DNA from: Flavobacterium sp. ov086 | Lineage (GTDB): Bacteria > Bacteroidota > Bacteroidia > Flavobacteriales > Flavobacteriaceae | Assembly (NCBI RefSeq): GCF_900187965.1 | Contig: NZ_FZNL01000001.1 | Coordinates: forward strand, 1 to 64,000 | Direction: 5' to 3' | Length of the DNA stretch: 64,000 nt | Shown: in pieces, positions 25,263 to 34,288 of the stretch | Numbering within the stretch: position 1 is the first letter of the stretch | How the letters are laid out: each line of letters starts with the position of its first letter | Translations under genes and position numbers: made by a program | The notes under the pieces: generated by a model | Told to the model about the DNA's origin: nothing | What the model saw: the letters and a program-made list of their open reading frames with translations, nothing else | Databases searched by the model: none

Positions 25263-26381
25263 ATGAAGTATTACATTATAGCCGGCGAAGCCTCTGGAGA
25301 TTTACATGGTTCAAATTTAATAAAGGCATTGTATGAAGAAGATCCTCAAGCAGAAATTAGGTTTTGGGGTGGCGATTTAATGCAAAAGGCTGGAGGAACA
25401 TTAGTAAAACACTATCGTGAATTGGCTTTTATGGGATTTATTGAAGTTATTTTCAATTTAAAAACCATTTTAAGTAATATCAAGATTTGCAAAAAAGACA
25501 TCACCGAATTTCAACCTGATGTCTTGATTTTTATTGATTATCCGGGCTTTAATATGCGTATTGCAAAATGGGCTAAAGCTTTAAATTATAAAACTCATTA
25601 TTATATTTCTCCTCAAATTTGGGCTTGGAAAGAGAACAGAATTACGGCAATCAAACAAGACGTCGACAAAATGTTTGTGATTTTGCCTTTTGAGAAAAGT
25701 TTCTACGAAGATAAACACCATTTTCCGGTAGATTTTGTTGGACATCCATTAATTGATGCAATTCAGAATCAGCCTCCTTTTGATGAGGCAACTTTTAGAA
25801 AAGAAAACCAACTGGGAGAAAAACCAATTATTGCCGTTTTACCTGGAAGCCGTAAGCAGGAAATCACCAAAATGCTTAGCGTTATGCTTAGTGTTGTGGA
25901 TGATTTTCAGGATTATGAATTTGTAATTGCCGGTGCCCCAAGTCAGGATTATGAATTTTATCAGCAATTTATCAGCAACAAAAACATTGCATTTGTTTCG
26001 AATAAAACTTATGATTTGCTTCGCTCTTCGACTGCTGCATTGGTAACTTCAGGAACTGCAACTCTGGAAACGGCGCTTTTTAAAGTTCCGGAAGTCGTTT
26101 GTTATAAAGGAAGTTCGATTTCCTATCAAATTGCAAAACGCATTATCACTTTAAAATACATTTCGCTTGTAAATTTAATTATGGATCAGGAAGTTGTAAC
26201 CGAATTGATTCAAAGCGACTGCAACACCAAACGCATTAAAGAAGAATTACAGAAATTATTAGAACCTCAATATCGCGAAAAGCTATTGAAAAATTATGAT
26301 ATTCTGGAGCAAAAATTAGGCGGAGTCGGCGCAAGTAAAAAGACCGCAAAACTTATTGTAGCAGATCTAAAACAGGCTTAA
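25263..26381 (+). CDS. lpxB: lipid-A-disaccharide synthase
   Basis: A 372-residue peripheral inner-membrane glycosyltransferase (GT19). It joins UDP-2,3-diacylglucosamine to lipid X to form the lipid A disaccharide. Signature parts: the N-terminal YYIIAGEASGDLHGSNLI, FIDYPGFNMRIAKWAK, YYISPQIWAWKENR and the C-terminal PGSRKQEI and SGTATLETAL. Length is normal. The start at 25263 gives the family N-terminus; a TTG at 25236 would add nine residues. It is followed 12 bases later by an NlpC/P60 lipoprotein gene. Confidence 0.96.
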   Translation: MKYYIIAGEASGDLHGSNLIKALYEEDPQAEIRFWGGDLMQKAGGTLVKHYRELAFMGFIEVIFNLKTILSNIKICKKDITEFQPDVLIFIDYPGFNMRIAKWAKALNYKTHYYISPQIWAWKENRITAIKQDVDKMFVILPFEKSFYEDKHHFPVDFVGHPLIDAIQNQPPFDEATFRKENQLGEKPIIAVLPGSRKQEITKMLSVMLSVVDDFQDYEFVIAGAPSQDYEFYQQFISNKNIAFVSNKTYDLLRSSTAALVTSGTATLETALFKVPEVVCYKGSSISYQIAKRIITLKYISLVNLIMDQEVVTELIQSDCNTKRIKEELQKLLEPQYREKLLKNYDILEQKLGGVGASKKTAKLIVADLKQA

Positions 26382-26393
26382 AAAAACTCAATT

Positions 26394-26879
26394 TTGAAAA
26401 AAATACTCATTTTCATGCTTCTTGCGATCGTTTTTACTTCATGTAAATCGACATCAACTGCCGTGGGCAAAAATGAATCAAAAAAAGAAAATAGATATAC
26501 TGTAAGTAAATTAATCGAAAAAGCCGAAGACAATATTGGCGTTCGCTACAAAGCTGGCGGCACAACAAAAAGTGGCTTTGATTGCTCCGGATTAGTCTAT
26601 ACCACATTTGAATCTGAAAATATAAAACTTCCGAGAAGTTCTTATGAGCAGGCAAATGTTGGGAAAATAATCAAAACTAGCGATGCTCAAAAAGGGGATT
26701 TAATTTTCTTTAAAACCAATAAAAGCAGACAAATAAACCATGTTGGGTTAATTGTGGAAGTAAATTCGAATGAAATTAAATTTGTGCATTCTTCAACATC
26801 AAAAGGCGTTATAATTTCATCTACAAAAGAAGCCTATTATCAAAATTCGTTCGCTCAAATTAACAGAGTAATTGAGTAA
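26394..26879 (+). CDS. NlpC/P60 cysteine-peptidase lipoprotein, TTG start
   Basis: A 161-residue lipoprotein (lipobox FTSC, lipidated Cys17). The NlpC/P60 domain (about 35-160) has the catalytic Cys64 in GFDCSGLVY and the His of QINHVGLIVE, so it should cut the peptide stems of peptidoglycan in the periplasm. The start is TTG; no ATG precedes the signal. It follows lpxB by 12 bases and precedes comEC by 57 bases, so it is probably in the same run of genes. Confidence 0.88.
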   Translation: MKKILIFMLLAIVFTSCKSTSTAVGKNESKKENRYTVSKLIEKAEDNIGVRYKAGGTTKSGFDCSGLVYTTFESENIKLPRSSYEQANVGKIIKTSDAQKGDLIFFKTNKSRQINHVGLIVEVNSNEIKFVHSSTSKGVIISSTKEAYYQNSFAQINRVIE

Positions 26880-26936
26880 ATCGAATTAAACAAAAATATA
26901 TTCTTTTTCTTACAAAATATTTAATACTTTTAGAAA

Positions 26937-28961
26937 ATGAAAGTATTAGATTTTCCTTTGGCTAAAATTACAATTAGCTTTCTTCTCGGTATCATTGTTT
27001 CTTACTACACAAGACCCTCAATATTAACCGCTGGAATATTCCTTATTTTCAGTATAACAATATTCTGTACCCTTTATTTCTTTGCCGCCAAACGCAAAAA
27101 ACTAAATATCATTTTTGGAATAAATACCTCTATTGTTTCTTTTTTTATTGGAATAATCACTCTTCAATTACAGACAGATTCTTATCAGGAATCAAATTAC
27201 ATCAATTCTAAAACAGTATTTGAAAAACCTCAATTGATAACTTTCACTTTACGTGAAAAATTAAAAAGTAATGACTTTAACGATCGGTATGTTGCCATTA
27301 TAAACCAAATTGAAGGCAAAGTTTATACAGGAAGAATCATTGTAAACATCCAGAAAGACAGCTCAAAAAACAAAGTTATTTTAGGAAATATAATTCGGGT
27401 AAAAACAGTTTTACAACCCAATAGTTCAAGCAAAAATCCTAATCAATTTGATTATGCCAAGTATTTGTCCAACAAACAAATTTATGGTCAGGTTTACTGT
27501 CGTAAATCTGAAATAGTAATTAACAAAAATCCTAAAAAAGACATCTGGTATTATTCTGGCCGTTTACATTCAAGAATCATAAACAATCTCGAAAATGCCC
27601 ATTTCAATAAAGACGAAATGAACGTTGCCTTGGCTCTTATTTTGGGGCAACAACAAGAAATTTCAGCAGATATTATAAAAGATTACCAATACTCCGGAAC
27701 TACGCATGTACTATCTGTTTCTGGTTTGCATGTTGGTTTTATCATGTTATTTATAAATTTTATTCTAAAACCAATTCCAAATACTCGAAAAGGTTCATTT
27801 ATAAAATTGATTTCCATTTTGATATCCTTGGCTATTTTCGCTGTAATTTCGGGTTTATCTCCGCCTGTTTTGCGTTCCGTTGTTATGTTTTCATTTCTCG
27901 CCATTGGAAATCATTTACGCAGAAGCGGAAACATCTATCATACTCTATTAGTGTCAATTTTATTGATATTATTATTCGAGCCTTATTTCTTGTTTGATGT
28001 TGGCTTTCAGCTAAGTTATCTTGCATTATTTTTTATCATTTGGCTACAACCTATTCTACAAAAAATCTGGGCTCCAAAACACAAAATAACGATTTACATC
28101 TGGAATGCTTTAACCGTTTCTTGTGCTGCACAAATAGGCACTTTACCGGTTTGCTTATACTATTTTCATCAATTTCCGGGATTATTTTTTGTAACAAACA
28201 TTATCATTCTTCCATTATTATCGTTTATCATGATTGCCGGAATCATAGTAATGATCTTTGCTGTTTTTTATAGTCCACCAATGATTTTGGTTGCTATTTT
28301 CGAAAAGAGTGTTTATCTTTTAAATCTAATGATTCACTTTGTCGCAACATTTGAATCGTTTGTTATTAAAGATATTAGTTTTAATTTCTATTATCTGATT
28401 ACCATTTACCTATTAATAATTGCTGGCACAATTTGGCTTAATAAGCCTAGTTTTAATAAAACTATTTCTCTTTTGCTTACCATTATTATAGTTCAGATTT
28501 CTTTTATTTATACCAAAAAAGAAATTGAGAGCCAACAGGAATTAATCATTTACAACACCAGGAAAAGCACTTTGATATCTGAAAGAATTGGCAAAAACAT
28601 CAGCTTTATTACAAGTGATACTCTTTCTAAAAACAATATTTCCACTTCTTATTTAGTTGGAAATTTTGGTGTTTTGAAAAGTTCGCACAAAATCAAGAAT
28701 ACATTATTCTTTAACGGAAAAAAGATTCTTGTAATAGACAGCACCGGAGTTTATCAAAACAGAACACAACCGGATATCCTGCTTCTTACTCAATCTCCAA
28801 AAGTAAATTTAGACAGAATTCTAAAGGATTTAAATCCGAAAATAATAATTGCAGACGCTTCAAACTCTTATTCCATAATTAAGAGTTGGAAAACCACTTG
28901 TCTTAAAAAAAATATCCCTTTTCATGCAACGAATGAAAAGGGATATTATAAGTTAAACTAG
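26937..28961 (+). CDS. comEC: ComEC/Rec2-family DNA-uptake membrane channel
   Basis: A 674-residue inner-membrane protein. An N-terminal part with membrane helices and a DUF4131-like OB-fold region (about 30-200) is followed by the Competence domain with about ten helices (about 210-500, with the hallmark THVLSVSGLHVGF). The metallo-beta-lactamase domain of some ComEC proteins is missing; only a short tail remains after residue 520. The protein should carry single-stranded DNA across the inner membrane during transformation. The ATG at 26937 fits a TACTTTTA -7-like sequence at 26924-26931. The last codons hold a hairpin that is also found downstream of the second thioredoxin paralogue. Confidence 0.9.
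   Translation: MKVLDFPLAKITISFLLGIIVSYYTRPSILTAGIFLIFSITIFCTLYFFAAKRKKLNIIFGINTSIVSFFIGIITLQLQTDSYQESNYINSKTVFEKPQLITFTLREKLKSNDFNDRYVAIINQIEGKVYTGRIIVNIQKDSSKNKVILGNIIRVKTVLQPNSSSKNPNQFDYAKYLSNKQIYGQVYCRKSEIVINKNPKKDIWYYSGRLHSRIINNLENAHFNKDEMNVALALILGQQQEISADIIKDYQYSGTTHVLSVSGLHVGFIMLFINFILKPIPNTRKGSFIKLISILISLAIFAVISGLSPPVLRSVVMFSFLAIGNHLRRSGNIYHTLLVSILLILLFEPYFLFDVGFQLSYLALFFIIWLQPILQKIWAPKHKITIYIWNALTVSCAAQIGTLPVCLYYFHQFPGLFFVTNIIILPLLSFIMIAGIIVMIFAVFYSPPMILVAIFEKSVYLLNLMIHFVATFESFVIKDISFNFYYLITIYLLIIAGTIWLNKPSFNKTISLLLTIIIVQISFIYTKKEIESQQELIIYNTRKSTLISERIGKNISFITSDTLSKNNISTSYLVGNFGVLKSSHKIKNTLFFNGKKILVIDSTGVYQNRTQPDILLLTQSPKVNLDRILKDLNPKIIIADASNSYSIIKSWKTTCLKKNIPFHATNEKGYYKLN
28912..28946. 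terminator. 14-bp hairpin inside the comEC 3' end
   Basis: ATATCCCTTTTCAT (28912-28925) pairs perfectly with ATGAAAAGGGATAT (28933-28946), with a 7-base loop. It encodes the comEC C-terminal residues and lies between the convergent genes comEC and the thioredoxin-like gene at 28972. The A-run before it is a T-run on the minus strand, so it is probably the terminator of the thioredoxin-like gene. Confidence 0.7.
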
Positions 28962-28971
28962 GAATTTTATT

Positions 28972-29427
28972 TTATTCGCTGCTTGGATGCAAAATTGAAT
29001 TTGAATCAGAAATCCATTTCTTCGCTCCACCCATTTTATAGGCTAGAACTCCCATCTTACTAATTGTTGGTTTATTTTTTTTGATTGTAATCATCACAAA
29101 ACAAGCCTGAGGAATTTCTTCGACACCTAAAGCATTTTTCATCATCACATTTTTCTCTTTCGCTTCATCTGTTAAGGTATTATCAGACAAATCAAGTTTT
29201 AATAAGATAACATTATCACGGGACCATACAGCAAAGTCTGGTGTGGTAAAAACCTCATTCTGAATTTTCTGTCCGGCATTAGCAGCTGTAAAAAAAATCA
29301 ACAATGGTTTCTTTTGTGCATCACTAGCTATAAATGCATCGCTTAAATCGGTATTCCAAACTAAATTCTGAGAATGTAAGAAAGATGAACCTATGAAAAA
29401 CAGTAGGATAAGTAGTTTTCGGGTCAT
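28972..29427 (-). CDS. thioredoxin-fold exported protein without CxxC, paralogue 1
   Basis: A 151-residue protein with a signal peptide (MTRKLLILLFFIGSSFLHSQ) and a thioredoxin-like fold (pattern KPLLIFFTAANAGQKIQNEVF, matching LLFFTGSDWCGWCIRLQNEVL of the paralogue at 30375). The CxxC site reads AANAGQ, so it cannot be a dithiol oxidoreductase. The C-terminal half keeps the family cis-Pro region (VEEIPQACFV). It is close to the paralogue at 29699 over its whole length. It is a periplasmic protein, and its role is unknown. Convergent with comEC, 10 bases apart. Confidence 0.75.
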   Translation of the reverse strand: MTRKLLILLFFIGSSFLHSQNLVWNTDLSDAFIASDAQKKPLLIFFTAANAGQKIQNEVFTTPDFAVWSRDNVILLKLDLSDNTLTDEAKEKNVMMKNALGVEEIPQACFVMITIKKNKPTISKMGVLAYKMGGAKKWISDSNSILHPSSE

Positions 29428-29615
29428 AATATTATTGGTTTTTATTGGGGGTTATAAAAACCAAATTAACACAAAAACGAGGAGTTAACAAACACTTCTG
29501 TCACAAAAACTTCGAAAAAGTTACATTATAGTGAATTTTATTATTTAAACTTTAAATTTTAAACAAAATGTAATTTTTACCCCTAAAAAACATCAAAACT
29601 GCTGATATCACACTA

Positions 29616-29672
29616 AAACCTAAAAAACATCCCTTTTCATGCAATAGCCGAAAAGGGATTCTACAAATTAAA
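29616..29672 (+). pseudogene. relic copy of the comEC 3' end
   Basis: Between 29616 and 29672 the plus strand encodes NIPFHAIAEKGFYKLN then stop, matching the comEC C-terminus NIPFHATNEKGYYKLN then stop (near 28911-28961). The nucleotides differ at several positions. It lies just after the second thioredoxin-like gene, in the same relative place that the real comEC tail has to the first, so it came with a duplication. It retains a 10-bp hairpin (ATCCCTTTTC / GAAAAGGGAT). Confidence 0.75.
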
Positions 29673-29698
29673 CTAAGAAACTTAATTTAAATTTTAAT

Positions 29699-30151
29699 TT
29701 ATTCACTTGGATGCAAAATCGCATTCGATTCAGCAATCCAAGCTTTAGCACCTCCAGGCTTATAAGCGATTTTACCTAATGCACTAAAAGTTGTTTTGTT
29801 TTTTCGGATAGAAGCGCTTGCGAAACAAACTTCTGGCAAGTCTTCAACTCCAAAAGCACTTTTTAATTTAAGATTTTGCTCTCTATCTCCATCAGCAGTA
29901 GTTGAGTCAGACAAGTCCAGTTTTACCAAGATGACATTGTCGCGCGACCAAACTGCAAAATCAGGAGTTTTGAAGATTTCATTTTGAAGATTTTCCGGTA
30001 CACCTGAGGCAGTGAATAAAATTAACATTGGTTTTCTTTGTTCATTGCTTATTGCAATAGCATCAGTCATGTTTGTTCTCCAAACTAAATTTTGCGAATG
30101 CAGAAAAAATGAACCTAAAAAGAACAGTAGGATAAGTAATTTTTTGGTCAT
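29699..30151 (-). CDS. thioredoxin-fold exported protein without CxxC, paralogue 2
   Basis: A 150-residue protein with a signal peptide (ends FLHSQ) and a thioredoxin-like domain closely similar to paralogue 1 (shared WSRDNVIL, KLDLSD, ENLQNEIFKTPDFAVW). The CxxC is replaced by SGVPENL. The C-terminal motif WIAESNAILHPSE is shared with both neighbours. It arose by tandem duplication together with a piece of the comEC tail. Catalysis by thiol exchange is excluded; a chaperone-like or binding role is possible but unproven. Confidence 0.75.
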   Translation of the reverse strand: MTKKLLILLFFLGSFFLHSQNLVWRTNMTDAIAISNEQRKPMLILFTASGVPENLQNEIFKTPDFAVWSRDNVILVKLDLSDSTTADGDREQNLKLKSAFGVEDLPEVCFASASIRKNKTTFSALGKIAYKPGGAKAWIAESNAILHPSE

Positions 30152-30318
30152 AGTATAAATTGGTTTTGGTTAGTATAGCAGGACTAAATTAACATATTAT
30201 TTTAATTTTCCAATTTTTATTAGCACAAAAAATACATTATATGTTTTTTTAATTATAATAAAATAATAAAACCACAAAACCCACCAAAATAGTGAATCCT
30301 TTTTCTTACGAAACAAAA

Positions 30319-30350
30319 AAACTCCTTACAAATATGTAAGGAGTTTTATA
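30319..30350. terminator. terminator downstream of the CxxC thioredoxin gene
   Basis: AAACTCCTTACA (30319-30330) pairs perfectly with TGTAAGGAGTTT (30335-30346), with an AATA loop. On the minus strand it follows the stop of the 30375 gene and is followed by T-rich DNA. Confidence 0.85.
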
Positions 30351-30374
30351 TTATTAAAATAGAATTTACTCTAC

Positions 30375-30842
30375 TTAAGATTTTTTTGGATGAACGATTT
30401 CTTCTGCAACTGTTAACCAAGCAGATGGACCTCCGGCAACATAACCGGTTTTTCCTAAGCCTTTAAAATTTATCTTTCCATCTTTTGATTCTGCACTTGT
30501 AAAAAATACAGTTGGGAATCCCTGAATTCCAAAAGCTTGTTGTAACTCATTATTCTGATTTTTAAGTTCAGGAGTTTGAGGCACACCTCTAGGATAATCT
30601 AATTCTACTAAAACAACATTATCAGAAGCCCATTTTTTAAACTCTGCAGTTTTCAAAACTTCATTCTGTAAACGAATACACCATCCACACCAATCACTAC
30701 CGGTAAAAAACAACAACATTGGTTTGTTTACTTTATTACTTACCGTAATCGCCTCCTTTACATCTGTATACCATTTAAGTTCCTGCGCTTGTGTTGCAAA
30801 TGCACCAACAAAAAACAATGCAACTAGTATAATTTTTTTCAT
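30375..30842 (-). CDS. thioredoxin-family exported protein with WCGWC
   Basis: A 155-residue protein with a signal peptide (MKKIILVALFFVGAFATQAQ) and an active thioredoxin fold: FFTGSDWCGWCIRLQNEV carries the redox CxxC, and the cis-Pro motif is GFPTVFF. It is expected in the periplasm and could reduce or oxidise protein thiols. It is the intact relative of the two paralogues downstream. The start at 30842 is supported by a -7 element (TAAATTTG, minus strand 30867-30860); the open frame to 30872 would begin upstream of the transcript start. Confidence 0.88.
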   Translation of the reverse strand: MKKIILVALFFVGAFATQAQELKWYTDVKEAITVSNKVNKPMLLFFTGSDWCGWCIRLQNEVLKTAEFKKWASDNVVLVELDYPRGVPQTPELKNQNNELQQAFGIQGFPTVFFTSAESKDGKINFKGLGKTGYVAGGPSAWLTVAEEIVHPKKS

Positions 30843-30859
30843 GTCCTTATTATTTTCTA

Positions 30860-30867
30860 CAAATTTA
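30860..30867 (-). promoter_or_regulatory. promoter -7 element of the CxxC thioredoxin gene
   Basis: Read on the minus strand it is TAAATTTG (TAnnTTTG), about 18 bases before the ATG at 30842. The gene therefore has its own promoter as well as possible read-through from the transporter genes upstream. Confidence 0.5.
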
Positions 30868-30894
30868 AGCAAAAAAAGAATTGCTAATTGTCGT

Positions 30895-32394
30895 CTACTT
30901 TACTTCTTGCATTAATTTTCTAATAATTGGCGAAATTGCAATTAACAGAACCCCGGCAACAAGCGAATAAATAGCCAATTGATAATATCCTTCTGTATAA
31001 GATTGCAACTTAGAAAGCAGTGTATCTCCTGTATTTGATCGCGATATTTCGGCACCTAACTTCCCTGCAAATAATTGCCCGAAAGCGCTTGCAAGAAACC
31101 ACAATCCCATCATCATACCGAATAATCTTTTTGGAGATAATTTAGTAATAATAGACATCCCGATTGGACCTAAACAAAGCTCACCAATTGTTGTTACCAA
31201 ATAAGCAAAAGTAAACACGTTTAAAGACGCAATTCCTTCTGAGTTTGCAAAAAACCTGGTTAGGTAAAAGATATAAAATGAAGCTCCTAAGAACAAAAAT
31301 CCAATTCCGAATTTAATCAGGGTATTTGGTTCGATTCTTCTTTTTCCAAGCCAAATCCATAACAAACCAATAAGCGGACTTAAAGCCACTACAAAGAAAG
31401 TGTTCGAACTATTGTTTACCACATTTGGATCAATGTTAAAAAACAATAATTTATTACTTAAGTTATCTTTTGCAAAAAGTGATAATGAACCACCGCTTTG
31501 CTCGTAAATCGCATTAAACAATAAATAGAAGAACACAAACAAGAAGGCTGCAAAAAGCTTTTTCTGCATTTTTACATCACCTAATTTTATCAGCTCATAA
31601 GCAAAATACAAAACTGCAATTATACCAATTGTATACATGAAATAATCTGTGTAATCTGTATTTTTCACCATTATAAAAATAAATGGCAAACTCAAGATTG
31701 ACAATGCATAAACTGCTATTTCACGTACTCTTCTTTTACTTGTATCTAAATGTAACAATGGAGAATCTCCAATTGGTCCTAAATATTTTTTAGTAAACAA
31801 AAAGGTAACCAATCCCAGAAACATAACAATGGCAGCTGATAAAAAGCACAATTGCCAAGAATAGTATTTTCCTAAATAAATACACAAAGCACCTCCTAAA
31901 AGACCTCCAACATTTATTCCGGCATAAAACATTCCGTAACCGGCATCTCTTCTTCCATCTTCTTCATGATACAACTCCCCAACCATTGAAGAAACATTTG
32001 GTTTAAAAAAACCAGTTCCAATAATCGAAAAAGCAATACCATAATAAAACATTGTCTGAGGCGAAAAAGCAATCAAAAGATTTCCAAGAATCATTACGAT
32101 TCCTCCAAAAAATAATGACTTTTTAAACCCTAAAACTTTATCAGCAAAAATACCACCGATAAAGGTAAAAGCATAAACAAACGCCTGGATTGCTCCGTAT
32201 TGCAAATTAGCATGTTCGTCTTTTAATAAAAGTTGGTCTACCATAAAAAAGGTTAGTACACCACGCATTCCGTAGAAACAAAAACGTTCCCACATTTCAA
32301 CAAAAAACAAATACCACAATTGTTTTGGATAAGTGCCTTTAAAATTTTGAATTTCTTCTAATGTAATCTCGTGTTTTGTACTACCTAACTCCAT
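30895..32394 (-). CDS. POT-family proton/oligopeptide symporter
   Basis: A 499-residue inner-membrane transporter with 12 or more helices of the POT/PTR2 family. Hallmarks: the ExxER-like motif FVEMWERFCFYGMRGVLTFF near residue 30, GGIFADKVLGFKKSL, the PTR2 signature FFKPNVSSMVGELY near 130, and FYAGINVGGLLGGALC. It imports di- and tripeptides with protons. Its start overlaps the stop of the upstream transporter gene by 14 bases, so the two are translationally coupled. Together with dipeptidyl peptidase IV they form a peptide-use operon. Confidence 0.92.
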   Translation of the reverse strand: MELGSTKHEITLEEIQNFKGTYPKQLWYLFFVEMWERFCFYGMRGVLTFFMVDQLLLKDEHANLQYGAIQAFVYAFTFIGGIFADKVLGFKKSLFFGGIVMILGNLLIAFSPQTMFYYGIAFSIIGTGFFKPNVSSMVGELYHEEDGRRDAGYGMFYAGINVGGLLGGALCIYLGKYYSWQLCFLSAAIVMFLGLVTFLFTKKYLGPIGDSPLLHLDTSKRRVREIAVYALSILSLPFIFIMVKNTDYTDYFMYTIGIIAVLYFAYELIKLGDVKMQKKLFAAFLFVFFYLLFNAIYEQSGGSLSLFAKDNLSNKLLFFNIDPNVVNNSSNTFFVVALSPLIGLLWIWLGKRRIEPNTLIKFGIGFLFLGASFYIFYLTRFFANSEGIASLNVFTFAYLVTTIGELCLGPIGMSIITKLSPKRLFGMMMGLWFLASAFGQLFAGKLGAEISRSNTGDTLLSKLQSYTEGYYQLAIYSLVAGVLLIAISPIIRKLMQEVK

Positions 32395-34261
32395 GCATCA
32401 TTTTTTTCAAGAATGGAGTTAAAGCAAATAACACTAAAGCAGCGATACCCGTAAGAACAACAAAAACCATAAAGAACTCATATAAGTTATGAATTATGAA
32501 TCCTGCAAATTCAGGATAAGAAACCGTTACAATATTTTTCTCTTTTAAAAGATCAAATTCTTTTGCTGTAAATGTTGTGTCTTTTGCTGTAAAAGTATTT
32601 ACAAATTTTACATTTGTCTTAGCCGCAAGTTCTTTTTGGCTTTTAATTTCAGCAATCGTTTCAATTTTCTTTTCTACATCTAAACCAAATTCTTTAGATT
32701 TTTCTTTATCAATTTTAGCAATCTGTAATTTTGCCAAAGCAAATAATTCTACTCCGTTTGCAACAGTTTTATTTTCTAAAATTGACGCTAAATCTATATT
32801 TACTTTTTCAGCTGCTTTATATTTATCACCTGTTGGGGGCAAAATCGACCCTAAAGTTCCACCTAAAGCATAACCTGAAGCATTAGAAAGGAAGAAAACC
32901 CCAAATAATAATGAAGCAAAACGTTTTGGCGATAATTTACCTACCAATGACAATCCAATTGGAGATAAGCATAACTCAGCACAAGTATTTAAGAAATACA
33001 ATAAAATAAGCCATTTTACCAATAACAATCCTGAAGTTCCGATATAAGAAACCTGAGTAGCAATCATAAAGAAACTTACAGTAATCAAAACCAAACCTAT
33101 AGCTAATTTTACAGGCGATATTGGCTCTTTACTTTTCGCTCTTAAAGAATCCCATAATACACTAAAAGGAACTGCTAAAACAACAACAAATAATCCATTA
33201 AAAATCTGAACCATTGATGGTGGCATATTCCAAATTCCAAAAAAGTTTCTATCTGTTTGATTATTCGCAATAAAAGTCAAAGAAGAACCAGCTTGCTCAA
33301 ATGCAGCCCAAAAGAAAATAATAAAGAAAGAAACAATATAGATTACAATAATTCTGTCTCTTTCCACTTTAGTCAGCGAAGAATCAGAAATAATCAATCC
33401 TGCTAAAGCCAATCCGCTTGAATAAATCAAAGTATAAATTAAATTCTGACCAACTACATAGTGAAAAAACAAGCCTAAAACTAAAAATGCAATTCCTGCA
33501 CCAATTAAAGCTCTGGTAGAAAAATTAGCTTTTTGCGCTTCTCCTTCTTCAAAATCATCAGCTACATTTTTAGATGGCAAACCTCCTAATGGTCTTCCTT
33601 CTGGAGACACTACATATTTATTTTTTAAAACATAAAAAAGGATTGTTCCCAAAAGCATTGCAACCGAAGCTGCCAAGAATCCCCATTTAAAAGCATGAAT
33701 ATCTCTAACGCCACCTCTATCAACAACGTCTCCTAATAATGGACAAATAGATTGACCTAAAAAAGCGCCAATATTAATTCCCATATAAAAGATCGTAAAA
33801 GCAGTGTCTAATTTTGTTTTTTCTTGTTTAGGATATAAACTTCCAACCATACTAGAAATATTTGGTTTGAAGAATCCGTTACCAAAAACAATAACTCCTA
33901 ACGCAGAATACATAATCGTTTTTGCCAAACCTAAGTTAGATTCAAAAACACTTCCGCTGGTAAACAATAGCATTTGTCCAATTGCCATTAACAAACCACC
34001 TAATAAAATACAATTTCTGTTCCCTAAAAAACGATCGGCAACAAAACCACCTAACATTGGTGTTAAATAACAAAGTCCAAGAAATCCTCCATAAATAAGA
34101 GAAGCTTCTTCTTCTTTCATCAATAATGAGTTTACAAGAAATAATGTCAATAAAGCTCGCATTCCATAAAAATTGAATCGCTCCCACATCTCCGTTCCAA
34201 ACAATACCCAAAGTCCTTTTGGATGCGCAGTTTTTACTTGAGTTTCTCCCATATTATTCAT
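32381..34261 (-). CDS. POT-family peptide transporter with a long late insert
   Basis: A 626-residue transporter. The N-terminal part has the POT hallmarks (FGTEMWERFNFYGMRALLTLF, FFKPNISSMVGSLY, FYMGINIGAFLGQ). Between the penultimate and last helices it holds an insert of about 110 residues (about 475-585), polar and lysine-rich with predicted helices, which the neighbouring POT protein lacks. The final membrane segment (FMVFVVLTGIAALVLFAL) ends the protein. The insert could face the periplasm and help dock the peptidase or bind peptides, but this is a guess. Overlaps the next transporter gene by 14 bases. Confidence 0.9.
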   Translation of the reverse strand: MNNMGETQVKTAHPKGLWVLFGTEMWERFNFYGMRALLTLFLVNSLLMKEEEASLIYGGFLGLCYLTPMLGGFVADRFLGNRNCILLGGLLMAIGQMLLFTSGSVFESNLGLAKTIMYSALGVIVFGNGFFKPNISSMVGSLYPKQEKTKLDTAFTIFYMGINIGAFLGQSICPLLGDVVDRGGVRDIHAFKWGFLAASVAMLLGTILFYVLKNKYVVSPEGRPLGGLPSKNVADDFEEGEAQKANFSTRALIGAGIAFLVLGLFFHYVVGQNLIYTLIYSSGLALAGLIISDSSLTKVERDRIIVIYIVSFFIIFFWAAFEQAGSSLTFIANNQTDRNFFGIWNMPPSMVQIFNGLFVVVLAVPFSVLWDSLRAKSKEPISPVKLAIGLVLITVSFFMIATQVSYIGTSGLLLVKWLILLYFLNTCAELCLSPIGLSLVGKLSPKRFASLLFGVFFLSNASGYALGGTLGSILPPTGDKYKAAEKVNIDLASILENKTVANGVELFALAKLQIAKIDKEKSKEFGLDVEKKIETIAEIKSQKELAAKTNVKFVNTFTAKDTTFTAKEFDLLKEKNIVTVSYPEFAGFIIHNLYEFFMVFVVLTGIAALVLFALTPFLKKMMHGVR

Positions 34262-34288
34262 TATTTATTTAAAGTTAAAAATTTAAGA

